Positions 1-11,700 of a DNA stretch of 60,000 nucleotides are shown here, piece by piece. The stretch comes from Hydractinia symbiolongicarpus (taxonomy: Eukaryota; Cnidaria; Hydrozoa; Anthoathecata; Hydractiniidae), in assembly GCF_029227915.1 (NCBI RefSeq), contig NC_079884.1:16060001-16120000 (forward strand). The letters are read 5' to 3'. The notes under the pieces were generated by a model that did not search any database, was not told the origin of the DNA, and worked only from the letters and a program-made list of their open reading frames with translations. Made by a program: the position numbers and the translations under genes. Position 1 is the stretch's first letter. Each line of letters begins with the position of its first letter.

Positions 1-81
1 CGCCCGTCGCAGCTAAGCTACCATTTTGCGTGACAGACAGACGGACGGACGGACAGACGTATACGAGCATTATAATATAGA
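1..81 (-). mobile_element. Helitron-type non-autonomous element, truncated by window edge
   Basis: The first 81 bases are a reverse-complement copy of the short element found at 36040-36148. They share the block GCAGCTAAGCTACCATTTTG, a run of CAGA/CGGA tetranucleotides matching the CTGT run of the other copy, and an end reading ATAATATAGA, the complement of the TCTAT start. The hairpin and CTAG end of this copy would lie outside the window. It sits in an ODF2 intron or in upstream flanking DNA. Confidence 0.6.
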
Positions 82-852
82 ATTATCTAACACTTCATAA
101 GTAGCTGATTTGATTCCTTTTTTATTTTTATTTATTATTATTTTTTTATCGATCACTTAATATATGTTGTTGTTTTTTTCAACCTGATATTGTGTATTTG
201 CGAAACCATATTTCTAGCAGTTGAAATACAGCTTTGACCTTCTTCCTTCTTTTTTAAGGCGTTGTTTTTTATCAAGAAACGTTTAGATAAAATAATTTTT
301 TTCGATGCTTGTACGGACGCCATTTTACCATCAGGAAATTAGCTGTATTGTGTCACCACGCACGTGTAGCTTTAAAAAGTTCGTGATTCGAATGTAAAAA
401 AACGCGTTTAAACGTTGGAATTCCGGAATTTGTTTTGAAAATCCAGAAAAAGTTCCAGTTACGAGGGTGTATTTTGGCTCAAGGGACTACAAAACTGGTT
501 CCAATTAGCGAATGTTCGACTTGTCCCAAAAAATTAGGAGAGTTTGATAAGGCAAACCCAAGGGACCAGAGAACATGGTTCCATTTAGTGAAAATTCCCC
601 TTCTCCGGTGTTCCACATATCGAGCGGCAACTGCATGTTGTTCATGCATGGTTATCTATCTTATAAATAATTGTTCCTTCGTTACGTTTTCATATTCTCA
701 CCATACTAATATGTAATTTTTTTATTTGCTGTCTTAAACTTTTGTATTGATGAAATTCTTGGAATGTAGATTCATTCAATGAATTCCGACGGAATGCTTG
801 TCACAGATGTTTTTTCTATATCCACTGACGTCTCGATTACTTGACTTTATAG
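82..852. other. Intron or upstream flank of ODF2, no exon recognised
   Basis: AT-rich sequence with homopolymer T runs. An open frame at 435-716 gives a low-complexity 93-aa product with no recognisable domain, no splice context and no coiled-coil character, so I treat it as chance. The polypyrimidine/AG acceptor of the next ODF2 exon is at the right edge. Confidence 0.5.
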
Positions 853-3292
853 AGAGCTGAAATTCGTCTGCAGGATGCGCAAGAAAGAGCTTCTTCTGCT
901 GAAAAAAGAGTCAATGAGCATGCGCACTTGTTATCAGAGTTAACCCACAAGGTGTGTATGTAATTGACAGTATGTGTATTTTCATGAATGACGGTGCATT
1001 TTTATATTTGAAATACCTTTTCTAAGTGCTTTATTTTTCCCCACAAAAACCTGGTGTTATTATTTACTCTCTAACTATTGACTGTGGCACGAAAATGTTG
1101 ATTTCAAATACCCAACTGTGGTGTGAAACCTCAACAAAACGCCCCGCAGATAGTTTAAAATTTAATAAACATCCGGGGCGAAGTGACGAGCATGGTGAAC
1201 GTCGCGAGTACATTAAGGGGAAAAATTTTTACAGAAAGCCTCAAAATTAAATTTGCACTAAAATTTAAAAAGTTTTTTTAACATCGCGCAATATTAAATT
1301 CCCGCCAAATTTATTTGCTCACCGTCAATTTTAAGTTGGTAAAAAGTTTTGTGAAAAAGTTCTTTATTTTTTATTTGAGGACGACTGATTTTTTTACCTC
1401 CGTCTATGGTTTTTTGTGTGAAAAACTATTGCTTTTTCTTGACTTTAAAAAGAAAAAATATCTTTTATGTTTTCTTTTCAAAGCAAGCTTTCGTCGTCCG
1501 TCAAATATTCTTCCCGTCAAATTACTTCTTTTAAGTTTATTTTTACACCACTTTTCTAACATGCAGGTTGAAGTGCAGAGCGAACAGCTTGACCACCTTC
1601 GTGAAAAATATCGAAATAAAAACGACGAAAATAAATTGCTCGACCATCAGTTACAAGCGTTTGAGAAGTATTTATTTTTATTTTTTAATAATCTTTTATT
1701 CGATAGATCAGTGTTGTTTTGTCTCCTTTGGTGATCAATACCAGATGTGATTGAAGAGAATTTTATATAAAAGTTTGTATTGCACTCAGACACTTTAGTG
1801 GAAGAAAGGGGTAATGTATGATTTGCTGATATTGCGTAGCCTCGGAATATAGGGCGGGTGAGTGGGTGGGTGGATATACTCATCGTAGGGAAGATAAGTA
1901 TCGACACGTTTAGAGATAGAACTAGTTTGATATTCAGCAAGAAGGTCGTGTTGAATTTAAGACTTGTGTCTAGTGTTGTACGCACGATTGTCTCGCGTCA
2001 GATGTGCAATGTTACCATAATCGCATAACGCGCTGTTGTAAAGATCTATCTGTACAACAGGTATGCGACTGTGGTGCGATTTTGCGAAGTGGTCAGGGAA
2101 TGGGAACAGTGTTACAGCGTCTTGAGTAGGTTTCTCGCATTTGTCTCTTAATTCTGCTTTAGAAAACTACAAGAAACTGATGGCTCGCATCACGAATTAA
2201 TTTTATCACTCGGTCGAAAAGATGAAGCGGTTCAAAGTTTGCAAGTAACTACATCATAACTTTGTAATCCCTTCATTACAAAATCAAACTAATTTTTTCT
2301 TGTATTATTTAAAAGTGATTCTAGCGTCAGCGTTTTCGCGTTTGATTTTCGAACTTTTGCCATAATAATTTGACATGCTTTTACTTATCGCGGTATCTTA
2401 ATTTTAAAAGGACCGATTGGACGACCAAAGAGTGGAAAATGAGCGACTTGTTCAACAACTAGAAGTAGCACTTCATGACACAAAGAAGCAAGCTGAATCA
2501 CAACGTGAGAAGAGTCTGGCCAAGGTAAATTGCATCGTGGTGTGTGGTTGGGACAGTTTTTTGTCATGTCATATTTTGTAGCAGGAGAACATCCTCTCTA
2601 TTTTCAGAACGAGTAAATGTTTTTGTATTTTAACGTGGTGGTGGAAAGCACATAATTCTATTTTCTTCAAAAATATTTTTAGGAACGCTCTGCCCAAGCA
2701 AGAATAATGGATTTAGAAGCTCAGCTCTCGAGATCCACTCAAAATACAGAAATGTTGAAACGCAACAAGGAAGAGGTATACAAATACAGTAAACTCTTAA
2801 AGATGAAAAACTTTTTTACATATTATACCAAGCAATTTATAAGTGCCAACCCATCCTGAAGTAATTAGGAAAGAAAAAAGATCCAAAGCAGCAATTGTAA
2901 AAAGAATAATAGCTTTTGAGACATATTTTGTTGTAGCACACAAGTCTGAGATTTGATCTCCCGAAATAAACAGAAATTCGCAGTTAAAACTCTGTGTTGC
3001 ATTTAAAACAAAGCCTTCGCACCTTTAAATATTTATTAAAAAAAATATATTTTTGGTTTTAAAATCTTACTGACGACATCGAAATATGGGATGTGAAGCA
3101 CAAGTTCTTATACTATATTTAAACTTCTATTTTTAGGCGGAACGAAAATTTAATTCGCGTCTGCAAGACATGCGTGATCGTCTTGAACAAGCCAACAGCA
3201 CTACACGAAGCATGCAAAACTACGTACAATTTTTAAAGTCGACGTACGCCAATGTCTTTTCCGACGATATTGATGCCGTCCCGGCGTTGTAA
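853..3292 (+). CDS. ODF2: ODF2/cenexin orthologue, 3' part (six exons)
   Basis: Coding exons 853-951, 1567-1667, 2163-2244, 2411-2524, 2683-2775 and 3137-3292 (TAA at 3290-3292) all have AG/GT borders and join in one frame. The product is almost wholly charged heptad coiled coil. Its end reads RLEQANSTTRSMQNYVQFLK followed by STYANVF, which closely matches the conserved C-terminus of ODF2/cenexin, a component of centriole distal and subdistal appendages, basal bodies and sperm outer dense fibres. The short proline- and serine-rich extension seen in vertebrates is replaced by about a dozen residues ending in PAL. The 5' exons lie outside the window. The gene converges with the giant cadherin on the other strand. 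Identification is from remembered family similarity and I am fairly sure of it. Confidence 0.85.
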
Positions 3293-3683
3293 TTTTGCCG
3301 CCTGTTGCTTGGATTTCATTGACAATTTACACGTGGCTGTTGACTGTTGCAAGAATGTAATACGGCGGTTATATTTCCCGCACATATGTAAGTAGTTCGT
3401 ATATATTACTGTATTTATATTTGTCAAATATATAAGTAGATTTTAAAATATACCCGCGAAAAACACGTAAAAGACAACTATTTTTATACTTTCGCGTAAT
3501 TACTACAGCTACATTCTGTATTCTATAATTATACTGTTGCAATATTGCAGCGTTCCACGATCTCGAACGTATGCTTTCAATTTTTAATTGCTAGTCACTA
3601 TTCGTTCGCATGCACTGAGGTGAAATTTTTACACTGGGTATAGTTTGATTTGAAATTAAGAAGGGTGTTTTTAATTGTATATA

Positions 3684-3689
3684 TTTATT
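3684..3689 (-). terminator. Candidate poly(A) signal of the giant cadherin
   Basis: TTTATT on the plus strand is AATAAA on the minus strand, about 95 nt beyond the cadherin stop codon. It lies inside the ODF2 3' UTR, so the two transcripts would overlap in antisense. Confidence 0.5.
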
Positions 3690-3744
3690 TAGTCAAGTGT
3701 TTTAATTGTTATAAAATATTTTTTGATGCTAATATTTGTAGTAT

Positions 3745-3750
3745 AATAAA
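3745..3750 (+). terminator. Poly(A) signal of ODF2
   Basis: AATAAA lies about 450 nt after the ODF2 stop codon and only about 35 nt before the stop codon of the convergent cadherin gene. Cleavage some 15-25 nt downstream would place the two 3' ends next to or over each other. Confidence 0.6.
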
Positions 3751-3782
3751 GATGAATGAAGTGTTCAATCTCAATGTCGATT

Positions 3783-5742
3783 TTATAATTTATTTTCCAA
3801 AGAATGCTTCATGATGGAAGCGATGCGACTGCCACCTTCGTAGTCTGTGCCAGGCCCTGTCACTGGGCGTGGTTGAATACTGACAGGTACTAAAGAAATA
3901 TAAAGTAAAAAAAGGGTCTGGATCTTTTTATCATAGCTTTGAACAATATATAATGATTAAAGTTCATTTTTAATTCGAGCAGGCACTGTGATATGATGAG
4001 GAATAATGAACTTACGCGTAGGGTCCAAATCAAAAGTTGATGAACTTTGACCATAATAAGGACTTGTTGGACCAAAGGTGTTCTGCTGTTGTTTTGATGC
4101 TAAACAAAAAAACGACAAACCGTTGGAATTAATTGAATAAGAAACTGGCATCCACCTAACTAACACTATCGTTGGGCGTATGAGAGGAAAAATAAATAGA
4201 TTGCTTGCTTAAACTGCTTATAAAAACAACATAGTCTAATAAAAAATGTGTTTGATTGAGTGTCGTAGTTTTGGAAGGCGATCACTTACTATTTATTTTA
4301 CTTTACAAGGGTTCTCATTAGTTAGGCTACATAATTTCTTTCGATTTACAGATAGTTCAGATCGTTATGAAACTTACCACGTGATCTGTTTCGATTTTTC
4401 CATAGACTTATTAAATTCCTCCCACTTGATTGTCTAAAGAAATACATGTTTTTTTAAGCAAGTGAAAATTTAAAAACAGGCAGGGATATATGCGTATTCG
4501 AAAAAAACATAAATGTTGGGATAAGATGAAATGGTATCGTTTTAGCTTTAAAAAAACAGCAAAAAATTAAAGTATAATTACACAAGGCAAGTTGGCATAG
4601 TTAATGATGTGTGTATAAGGCATAAGCTAGAACGTTTTTTTTTAATCCTGATATTTAAAGCTTCCGAATAAAATTGTGTACACTTTAGTAAAATTAACCA
4701 ATGGGTCTGGCCTTAGGTTGCTTTTACCCTCGATTGCTTAGCTGGTAGCTTAGTTATTATTTTTGCAGACATCGTACCGGCATTGTGAACCCGAACCTGA
4801 CCCTTTCGATCGTGATCGTCAACAGTGAGTTACTTTTAAGAAAAATCTTTGCCACAGTCTGACGGTTGCTAAGTGAGGGAAACTATTTAGAAAATGGACG
4901 TAAGGCGTAAACGTTGCAAAACAAGTTTCTTAATTTGGAAAAGGTGCTTATCAAAACATGTATAAAGTTATTCACCCTTATCTAAGTCAATAATAAAAGT
5001 TCGAAAATGGACCAACTTCTTAGTCGACCATAGCTACGTAACGAAATCTTGTGTGAGGAAAGTTAGGACCGATGGAAATATAAACCCACAAAGTTTGGAC
5101 CAATTAACATTCAAATTGTGATACCACAAACTGTAGGAAAATACCAAAGTTAACAAACAAGTCAGAAGATGCTTACCTAGACATGAGAGATTCTGAAGAA
5201 GTGGTGATATTATAGATGGGACTGTTGTATCGTCTATAATAAAGTAATGAGGCCAGTTTACAACAAGAAAAGAAATATCAAGTCATTAACAATCTAATCC
5301 GACCTTGATACATAGTTGAGTTTTAGGGAGGGGTCAAAAAGCGCGAGTTTACAATGGCTAGACATAAAAACACTCGACCAGTAATCTACATTAACGTGTG
5401 GGTAAATCCTTGTACATCTTCTTAGTAGTCATCGAATGAAATATTTCTCGATAGACAAAAAAATGTCAACAAAAAACTTGGCACATAATAAAATTTATCT
5501 TTCAATATGCTGGACGAAGACAAACTTACGCAGCACGAGGAATATAATCAGAGTCGGATGTATCGTTCAATGTTCTTCTCTTTTTCGCTCTTGGAACGAA
5601 GAAAGGTTCAAAACCAATCGTCGATATGGTGTTGAACGAACCGTCTTTTGACTTCTTATCTAACCTTTCGTTAATTTGCAAGGGAAGTGTGAACGCAGAA
5701 GAAGGTGTGTTGTCTTTCTTCTCATAGCAAACGAAACTCCAT
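3783..5742 (-). CDS. Exons 19-23: cytoplasmic tail
   Basis: Five small exons (5742-5530, 5233-5177, 4433-4378, 4099-4016, 3889-3783) encode about 171 residues ending HSLENKL with TAA at 3785-3783. The tail is Ser/Thr/Tyr-rich, with a basic patch RAKKRR followed by the acidic NDTSDSDY, and motifs such as SPYYG, NSPIY and GTDYEG that could be phosphorylated. I see no catenin-binding box and no standard C-terminal PDZ ligand. The three smallest exons have mixed phases, unlike the extracellular part. These exons were found by splice sites and phase, since each is too short for open-frame detection. Confidence 0.75.
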
Positions 5743-8700
5743 CTGAATAGGTCAAAAAACTACTCGCAAATCTGCACAAAATAAATTTTCTTAGGATAAA
5801 GTTTGAATTCTACCTTTTGTGTTGATTCTTCCAGTGAGCAACGAAAGAATAAAATTGTGACAGGACAGAAAACGCTACATAGGCTGGGGATAGCCGATTG
5901 CTTTATGCGTCTCGACACAACAGATGCTGAAGGGTTAAAGAAATATATAAAAACATCGGTGAAAAATTTTTAACACACTGAAGCTTTGACTTGTTTTTCT
6001 ATGCAAAACAAGTCAAAAGTATTTTCACTACACGACCAATTACCACAGGTCACAAACATTATTGGAAATCGCAAGGTACTGTTATGGAGAAACTAAATCA
6101 CTTTGACTAAGTATGTAGAAGAAAATCCTAAGTAATGTGTTCAAAAACAATATTTTAACTCTTAAATGGAAATTTGAGTTCAGCATAACCATTACACCGT
6201 GCCATCTCTGTGACATCACAACTATGGAATTCTCAAATCACACTAATAGAGTAATCTATCGATCGGTAGGGTTATAATATAGATATAATTGTTATATATG
6301 GATAACGTGGTTTTGAAGTAAGTTCGCAACCAGTGGGATGTGAGCGCGAAAATTATAATGCAATCTGCGACAAAGAAGTGCTCTTTTCAAAAAATCTAAG
6401 AGGAAGACCATTCTTCTATTCTATAGTTTTTTAATAGTTTTTCCTAAATGAAAATAAACGAAATTATTGAAGCTAAAAAATAACGCGAAAGTGAAAAGCA
6501 TGTGATAAAAATCAACCCTAACAATAATTAGCGCTTTAGCGCCAGATTCAAAAAGAAAAGCAGCGAATAAGTTAGCTCCTAAAATTTCAATTTATATAGA
6601 ACTTCTTTTTAGATACATTTAGTAAAAAATAGGTTAAAAAAAGTAAACATTTTCGTATGCTAAGTATTAACCTCGTCCCCCCGTCCTTATATATAAAAAA
6701 CTAACACTATTACTTTCCTTCCTTTCTAACCCCCCGTTTAATAGCTATGACCTGCATATCCATGCCTATCGTCACGGAGGTGACGTTTTGTGATGATGCT
6801 AAATATCTTAAGTTATCTTAGGATATCACTTTTGATGTGTAAAACGCAATTAGCATAGGTGTGTCTTTTTCTTACATTAATAGAGTTATCTACAGATGAC
6901 TCTATTAATGTCAGAAAAGGATTCCATACACAACATGGAAGGTAAAAAGAATCCTTTCACTTAACAAAAAGGTGTTGCAATACAAACTGAAACAAAAAGA
7001 TTCTGCATACTTTGGATGTAGAAGTAGAACAGCTAACGCCATCAACGCCATCATAAGTAAAACGCCCAATGTACTCAACCCAAGAATGTAATAGGCGTTG
7101 CCAGAATTGTTGTTTGTTGACGGTAGGTTTGTTGTGACTTGAACAATTGCAGCAGCTACAAACAAACAAAACCTTGCAGGAGTGGGAGCAAACAGATACA
7201 CAAAAACAAACAAACAAATAAACAAAAACGAAAGCTACTGAAATAATAAATTTATGATTTTTTTGATGTATAAACGATGTAGGATATAAAGAATAACCTT
7301 CTGTCGAATTTGCAGCGAAAGTGCTTACATCTTTTCCCTCCAATTTGGCAGATAACTGGTACCTAAAGAAAACATTTGTAAGAATTAGCCCCACGCAAAA
7401 CACATCGTGCGTTGCGCGACCATTATCGCATGAGCTGAGCCAAATATCGCATGTTACCTGTATGTGACTCCAGGTTGCACGGGACCATTGCACGGGATAC
7501 TTTTGTCTCTTGGCGAAGGACATTCAGTTTGCGTCCCTATTTCAAGATCGAAATTCAGCTCGTTTGTGCTATTCGTAGTCGCTCTCCTCTTTCTCCGTTT
7601 TACAGTTGTCGCGTTCTTATTACCCACCTCCACTTTAACTGTGTATGCCAAGTATTTTCTCATGTAGTTTTTGTTGATGTCTTTTTTGTAATTCACATCA
7701 TACCACGATGCACGGGGGAGAGTACTGTAATACCCATCTGAAAGGCAGATAATAATGTCTTGAAACAAGTTTTATCGCCATTTTGATGGATCTTCAAGTT
7801 ATTGGGCAAAAACAAAAGATTTTATTCCCCGGTTTTGTTAAAACTGCTAAATTTAAAAGGTTGCTTATAAAAATTCTCAAGAACTTAGAATAAATTTGAA
7901 TAAAATTTTTAAAATAAAAAACGTTTCTGCCACTGATAGCTCTTCAAAAATGAAACAGGGTTTACTTAAGAGAGAGGACAGTACAATTTTAACTTAAGTT
8001 ATTAGCTAGGCAAAAATTTTCTTTTGGCACCCTTAATTATGTAGCAGAATTTTAAGAATTTTGATATTGTCTCTGAATAGCTCTTTTGAATTGAGACATT
8101 TGCCTTTTTAAAAGCTTTTTTATTGGATATTTATATTTCCATGAATAACTTAACGATTATACTATTATGCATCTGATCGACTACAGAACAATTTTCTGTT
8201 CGCGGGGTGGCGGCCATAACATCCGTTGAAACCTTTTTTTAGAGTAATTTCGAAGGGGTGTTTTAAACAGAAAACCCAATAACGACGCTTATTAACGATG
8301 TGCGCGATAGGAGAGATAAATTACTTACAGTCAGCATCTTCTGAATAATCAGCCTGCAAATCAACGTCGTACTCTTCATAGATCGCTTCAAAATGTTGCG
8401 TAATAGGTATGCTAAGTACAGGAGGCTTCGTTGTCATTACCGCTATTGTGCGAACAGTAATTCGAAGGGTGATATTGGCAGAGAATCTTCTTGGCATACC
8501 ATTGTCTTGTGCTCTCAATATTAAACTATAAAAATTCTTCACGCTAGGATTTAGTGTAGCGTTTACACGGACTTCGCCTAAAGAATTCACTTTAAAAGCA
8601 TTGTTTGTATTCCCATTAAGTATAGCATATGTTATTCTAGAATTTTCCCCTTTATCTCCATCATTTGCTGACACGACAGCAACTAACCGATCAAGTCCCG

Positions 8701-11700
8701 CAGTTTCTTCAATAAAAACATCTTTGGACTGCGTCACAAAAACAGGAGCGTTATTGTTTACATCAATAACACTGACTATGACCGTTGCTATAGTAATCTT
8801 TTTTGTATCCAGTGAGTTGCGCAGGACGACTGGAAATTTGTGTCTTGTTGAAATATCGTAATTAAAAGCTTTCTTTGTAGTAATAAGACCATTGTATTTG
8901 TTTATCATAAAAAAGAAACGTTCCTCCTCGTCTTCGATTGTGTATTCCACAGCTCCGTGCCCGTCGGGTATTTTAGCGCTAATGGTTAAAATCGAGCTAC
9001 CAAGGGTTGTATTTTCATATATTGATGTACGATACACGCTTTGGGCGACCTGAGGTTCCTTGCGACCAGTAATGGTAAGGAACATCTGTGCGTCTAATGT
9101 TGCATTTAAATTTGGTGATCCATTATCACGAACAGAAACAGTGAAGTAAACCTGTGAAACATCTTTCAGCAAAGAAATGTTAGTTATGTTCATATAGCCG
9201 TCTTTATCGATCGAAAAAGCGACGTGGCTGGATATGTATGACAATTCTCCGTTTGAGCCTGAATCAGCATCTTTTGCAAAAACTCTTGTGACGTAAACTG
9301 AGTCCATCGACGTACTGACTTCGTAGACACCGGGCGAAAACACAGGGTAATTATCGTTTTTATCGATTACATTTACGCGAATGTGGATCGTTAAAACCTG
9401 TCGGAGTTGCTCGAAAACCGCAATAAGTAGGTTGAAAAATTGATGTTTTTCATAATCTAGCGGCCGTGCATTGCGAATCAGACCTGTGATGGAGTTTATG
9501 GTGAACACACCATCTTGGCAGCACTGACTCGTGAAAGCGTACGTTACATTTTGCCTACCAACAATATAGGAGGAGTTGACTTGAATGATGTTTTGGTTCG
9601 TCATGTTTGTTTCTTCTATGTTCACAACTAGATGGGTCGTGTTAAAAAATTCTATGGTATCGATAACATTAACACGCAGTGTGAACGTCTTATTGCTCCA
9701 TAATTGCGGATTGCCACTGTCAGACACATTAAGATTGATAAAAAATGACCAGTCACCGACAACATCCTCTAAAGAGCGCGTCAATGAGATAACGCCTGTG
9801 AATCGATCAACTTGAACGTATTGATTATACTGGGTAAAATATTGAATTTTACCGTTACTTCCAGAATCTGCATCACTTGCTTGCATTGTGAAGAACTGAG
9901 TACCAATCAAGGTAGTTAGTGAAATATTTACTTCGTTAGATGATTTTAAAAAATATGGGAGGTTGTCGTTGACATCAATGACATTGATTGACACTTCAGC
10001 ACATCCATAACGCGAGTTCACGCCTGTGTCAGTGGCAATAACAGTAAAAGTAAGGGCTTGCATGGTTTCATAATCTATTTCCGTTGAGTTGGAGATTTCG
10101 CCAGTGGTTGAATTGATGACAAAATACTGAACAACGGTGCTGTTTAATATGTGATATCTGACTTCGTCCTTTCTGTCACTGTCATTTGCGTCAATGAAGC
10201 GTGAAAAAGGCGTATTCTCAAGAACGTTAAACTTATATGAAGCTTGCACAAAAGTTGGGTTGTGTTCGTTCACATCTTTTACAGTTACTAGAACACTAAA
10301 TCTATTTGCTGATAGCGCATTAGTTTGGTTGACAATAATTGTGAGATTGTAAAAGTTTAATGTTTCGAAATCCAAACCGTTGTTAATGTAAAGCTGTGTC
10401 TTGTTTTTTACTCCGAATACATCGTTAACATTCCCACCTTGTATATGGTAAGAGAACATATTTCCCATAAAACGAACATCTTCATCCTTGGCGATATCTA
10501 CGAAATTGTAAATAACAGAACCAATCGGCATATCTTCTATTATACTAAGTAAAACTACTTTGTTTTCCAACACCAGCGGGTTGTCATCCATATTTTTTAA
10601 AATTATAATCACAGTAGTGTATCCGACTCGATAGTTCAAGCCACAATCTCTTGCTTCGATTACTAATGTGATAGTTTTATGCACCTCGTATTCGAGAGTA
10701 GCGACATTTCGTAGAACACCTGTACGCCTGTTAATTGCAAACCAACTATTTGCAGACTGGTATTTAATGGAATAAGAAATGCTGTCAGAAATGTCATCAT
10801 CCACTGCGAGAAAGGGATAGGTAAATGCACTATTCTCTGCCATTGTGAATGTGTAATGCGATTGATTGAAAAATGGACTATGTTCGTTTATATTCTTTAC
10901 TGCAACATGAATCTGGATCATAGTAGACGCATTTAGTTTTGGGCTCCCATTGTCATACACGTTGACAGCAGATGTACAAGCCTGCATGCTTTCATAATTA
11001 AGCGTAGCATTTAAATACACTTCTCCACGTTGTGTATCAACAGAGAAAATGCTGCAGTTATCAGTTCTCAGTTCATATCGAATTTCACCGTTACTTCCAA
11101 TGTCAACATCAAAAGCGTGCAAATTTAACAACAACGAGCCGATTTGTGTCGTCTCGGGTACAGTCAAGTTATAATATTCTTTTGTCACTACCGGCGCCTC
11201 GTTAACATCTGTTATTGTAAGATTTATGACCAAGAACGCGTCGTACAGGCCATCTGTTGCCTTCACAACCATGGTAAACGTTTGGAATAAAGAATGATTA
11301 AAAGATCCATTTAAAATCAATATTCCACTCTCACTTATGGACACTGTTTCAACAGGGTTGACAATAGAATAAGTCAACGTGTCATTGTCTTCATCCATCG
11401 CCACAACTTGATATAAGAATTCGTTCGCGTACATACCCTCATTGAATGATAATTGAATTTGATCCGAAATGAAATGTGGTACACGCGTGTTTTCTTGCTT
11501 TACGTGGATGTCAAGTGTATGCGAAGTTAACAGCGGAGGATTTCCGCCATCCTCTGCCGTTATAGTGACGTCTTTGTACATTTTGTTCTTATGGTAGCTT
11601 AGTTTATTTTCCACGACAACAGCGTTGCCTTCCATTCTAAAATCGTCGGCGTTGCTAAGAATCAAACTAACGACGCTATTCTTACCACTATCCAAGTCTG

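Noticed and set aside
435-716. 93-aa open frame on the plus strand
   Set aside because: No domain, no splice context fitting ODF2, Cys/Thr-rich composition of chance type.
4764-4830. Possible exon on either strand (HCEPEPDPFDRDRQQ on plus)
   Set aside because: No proper donor on plus, and on minus the phase does not fit between the neighbouring cadherin tail exons, which already join perfectly.
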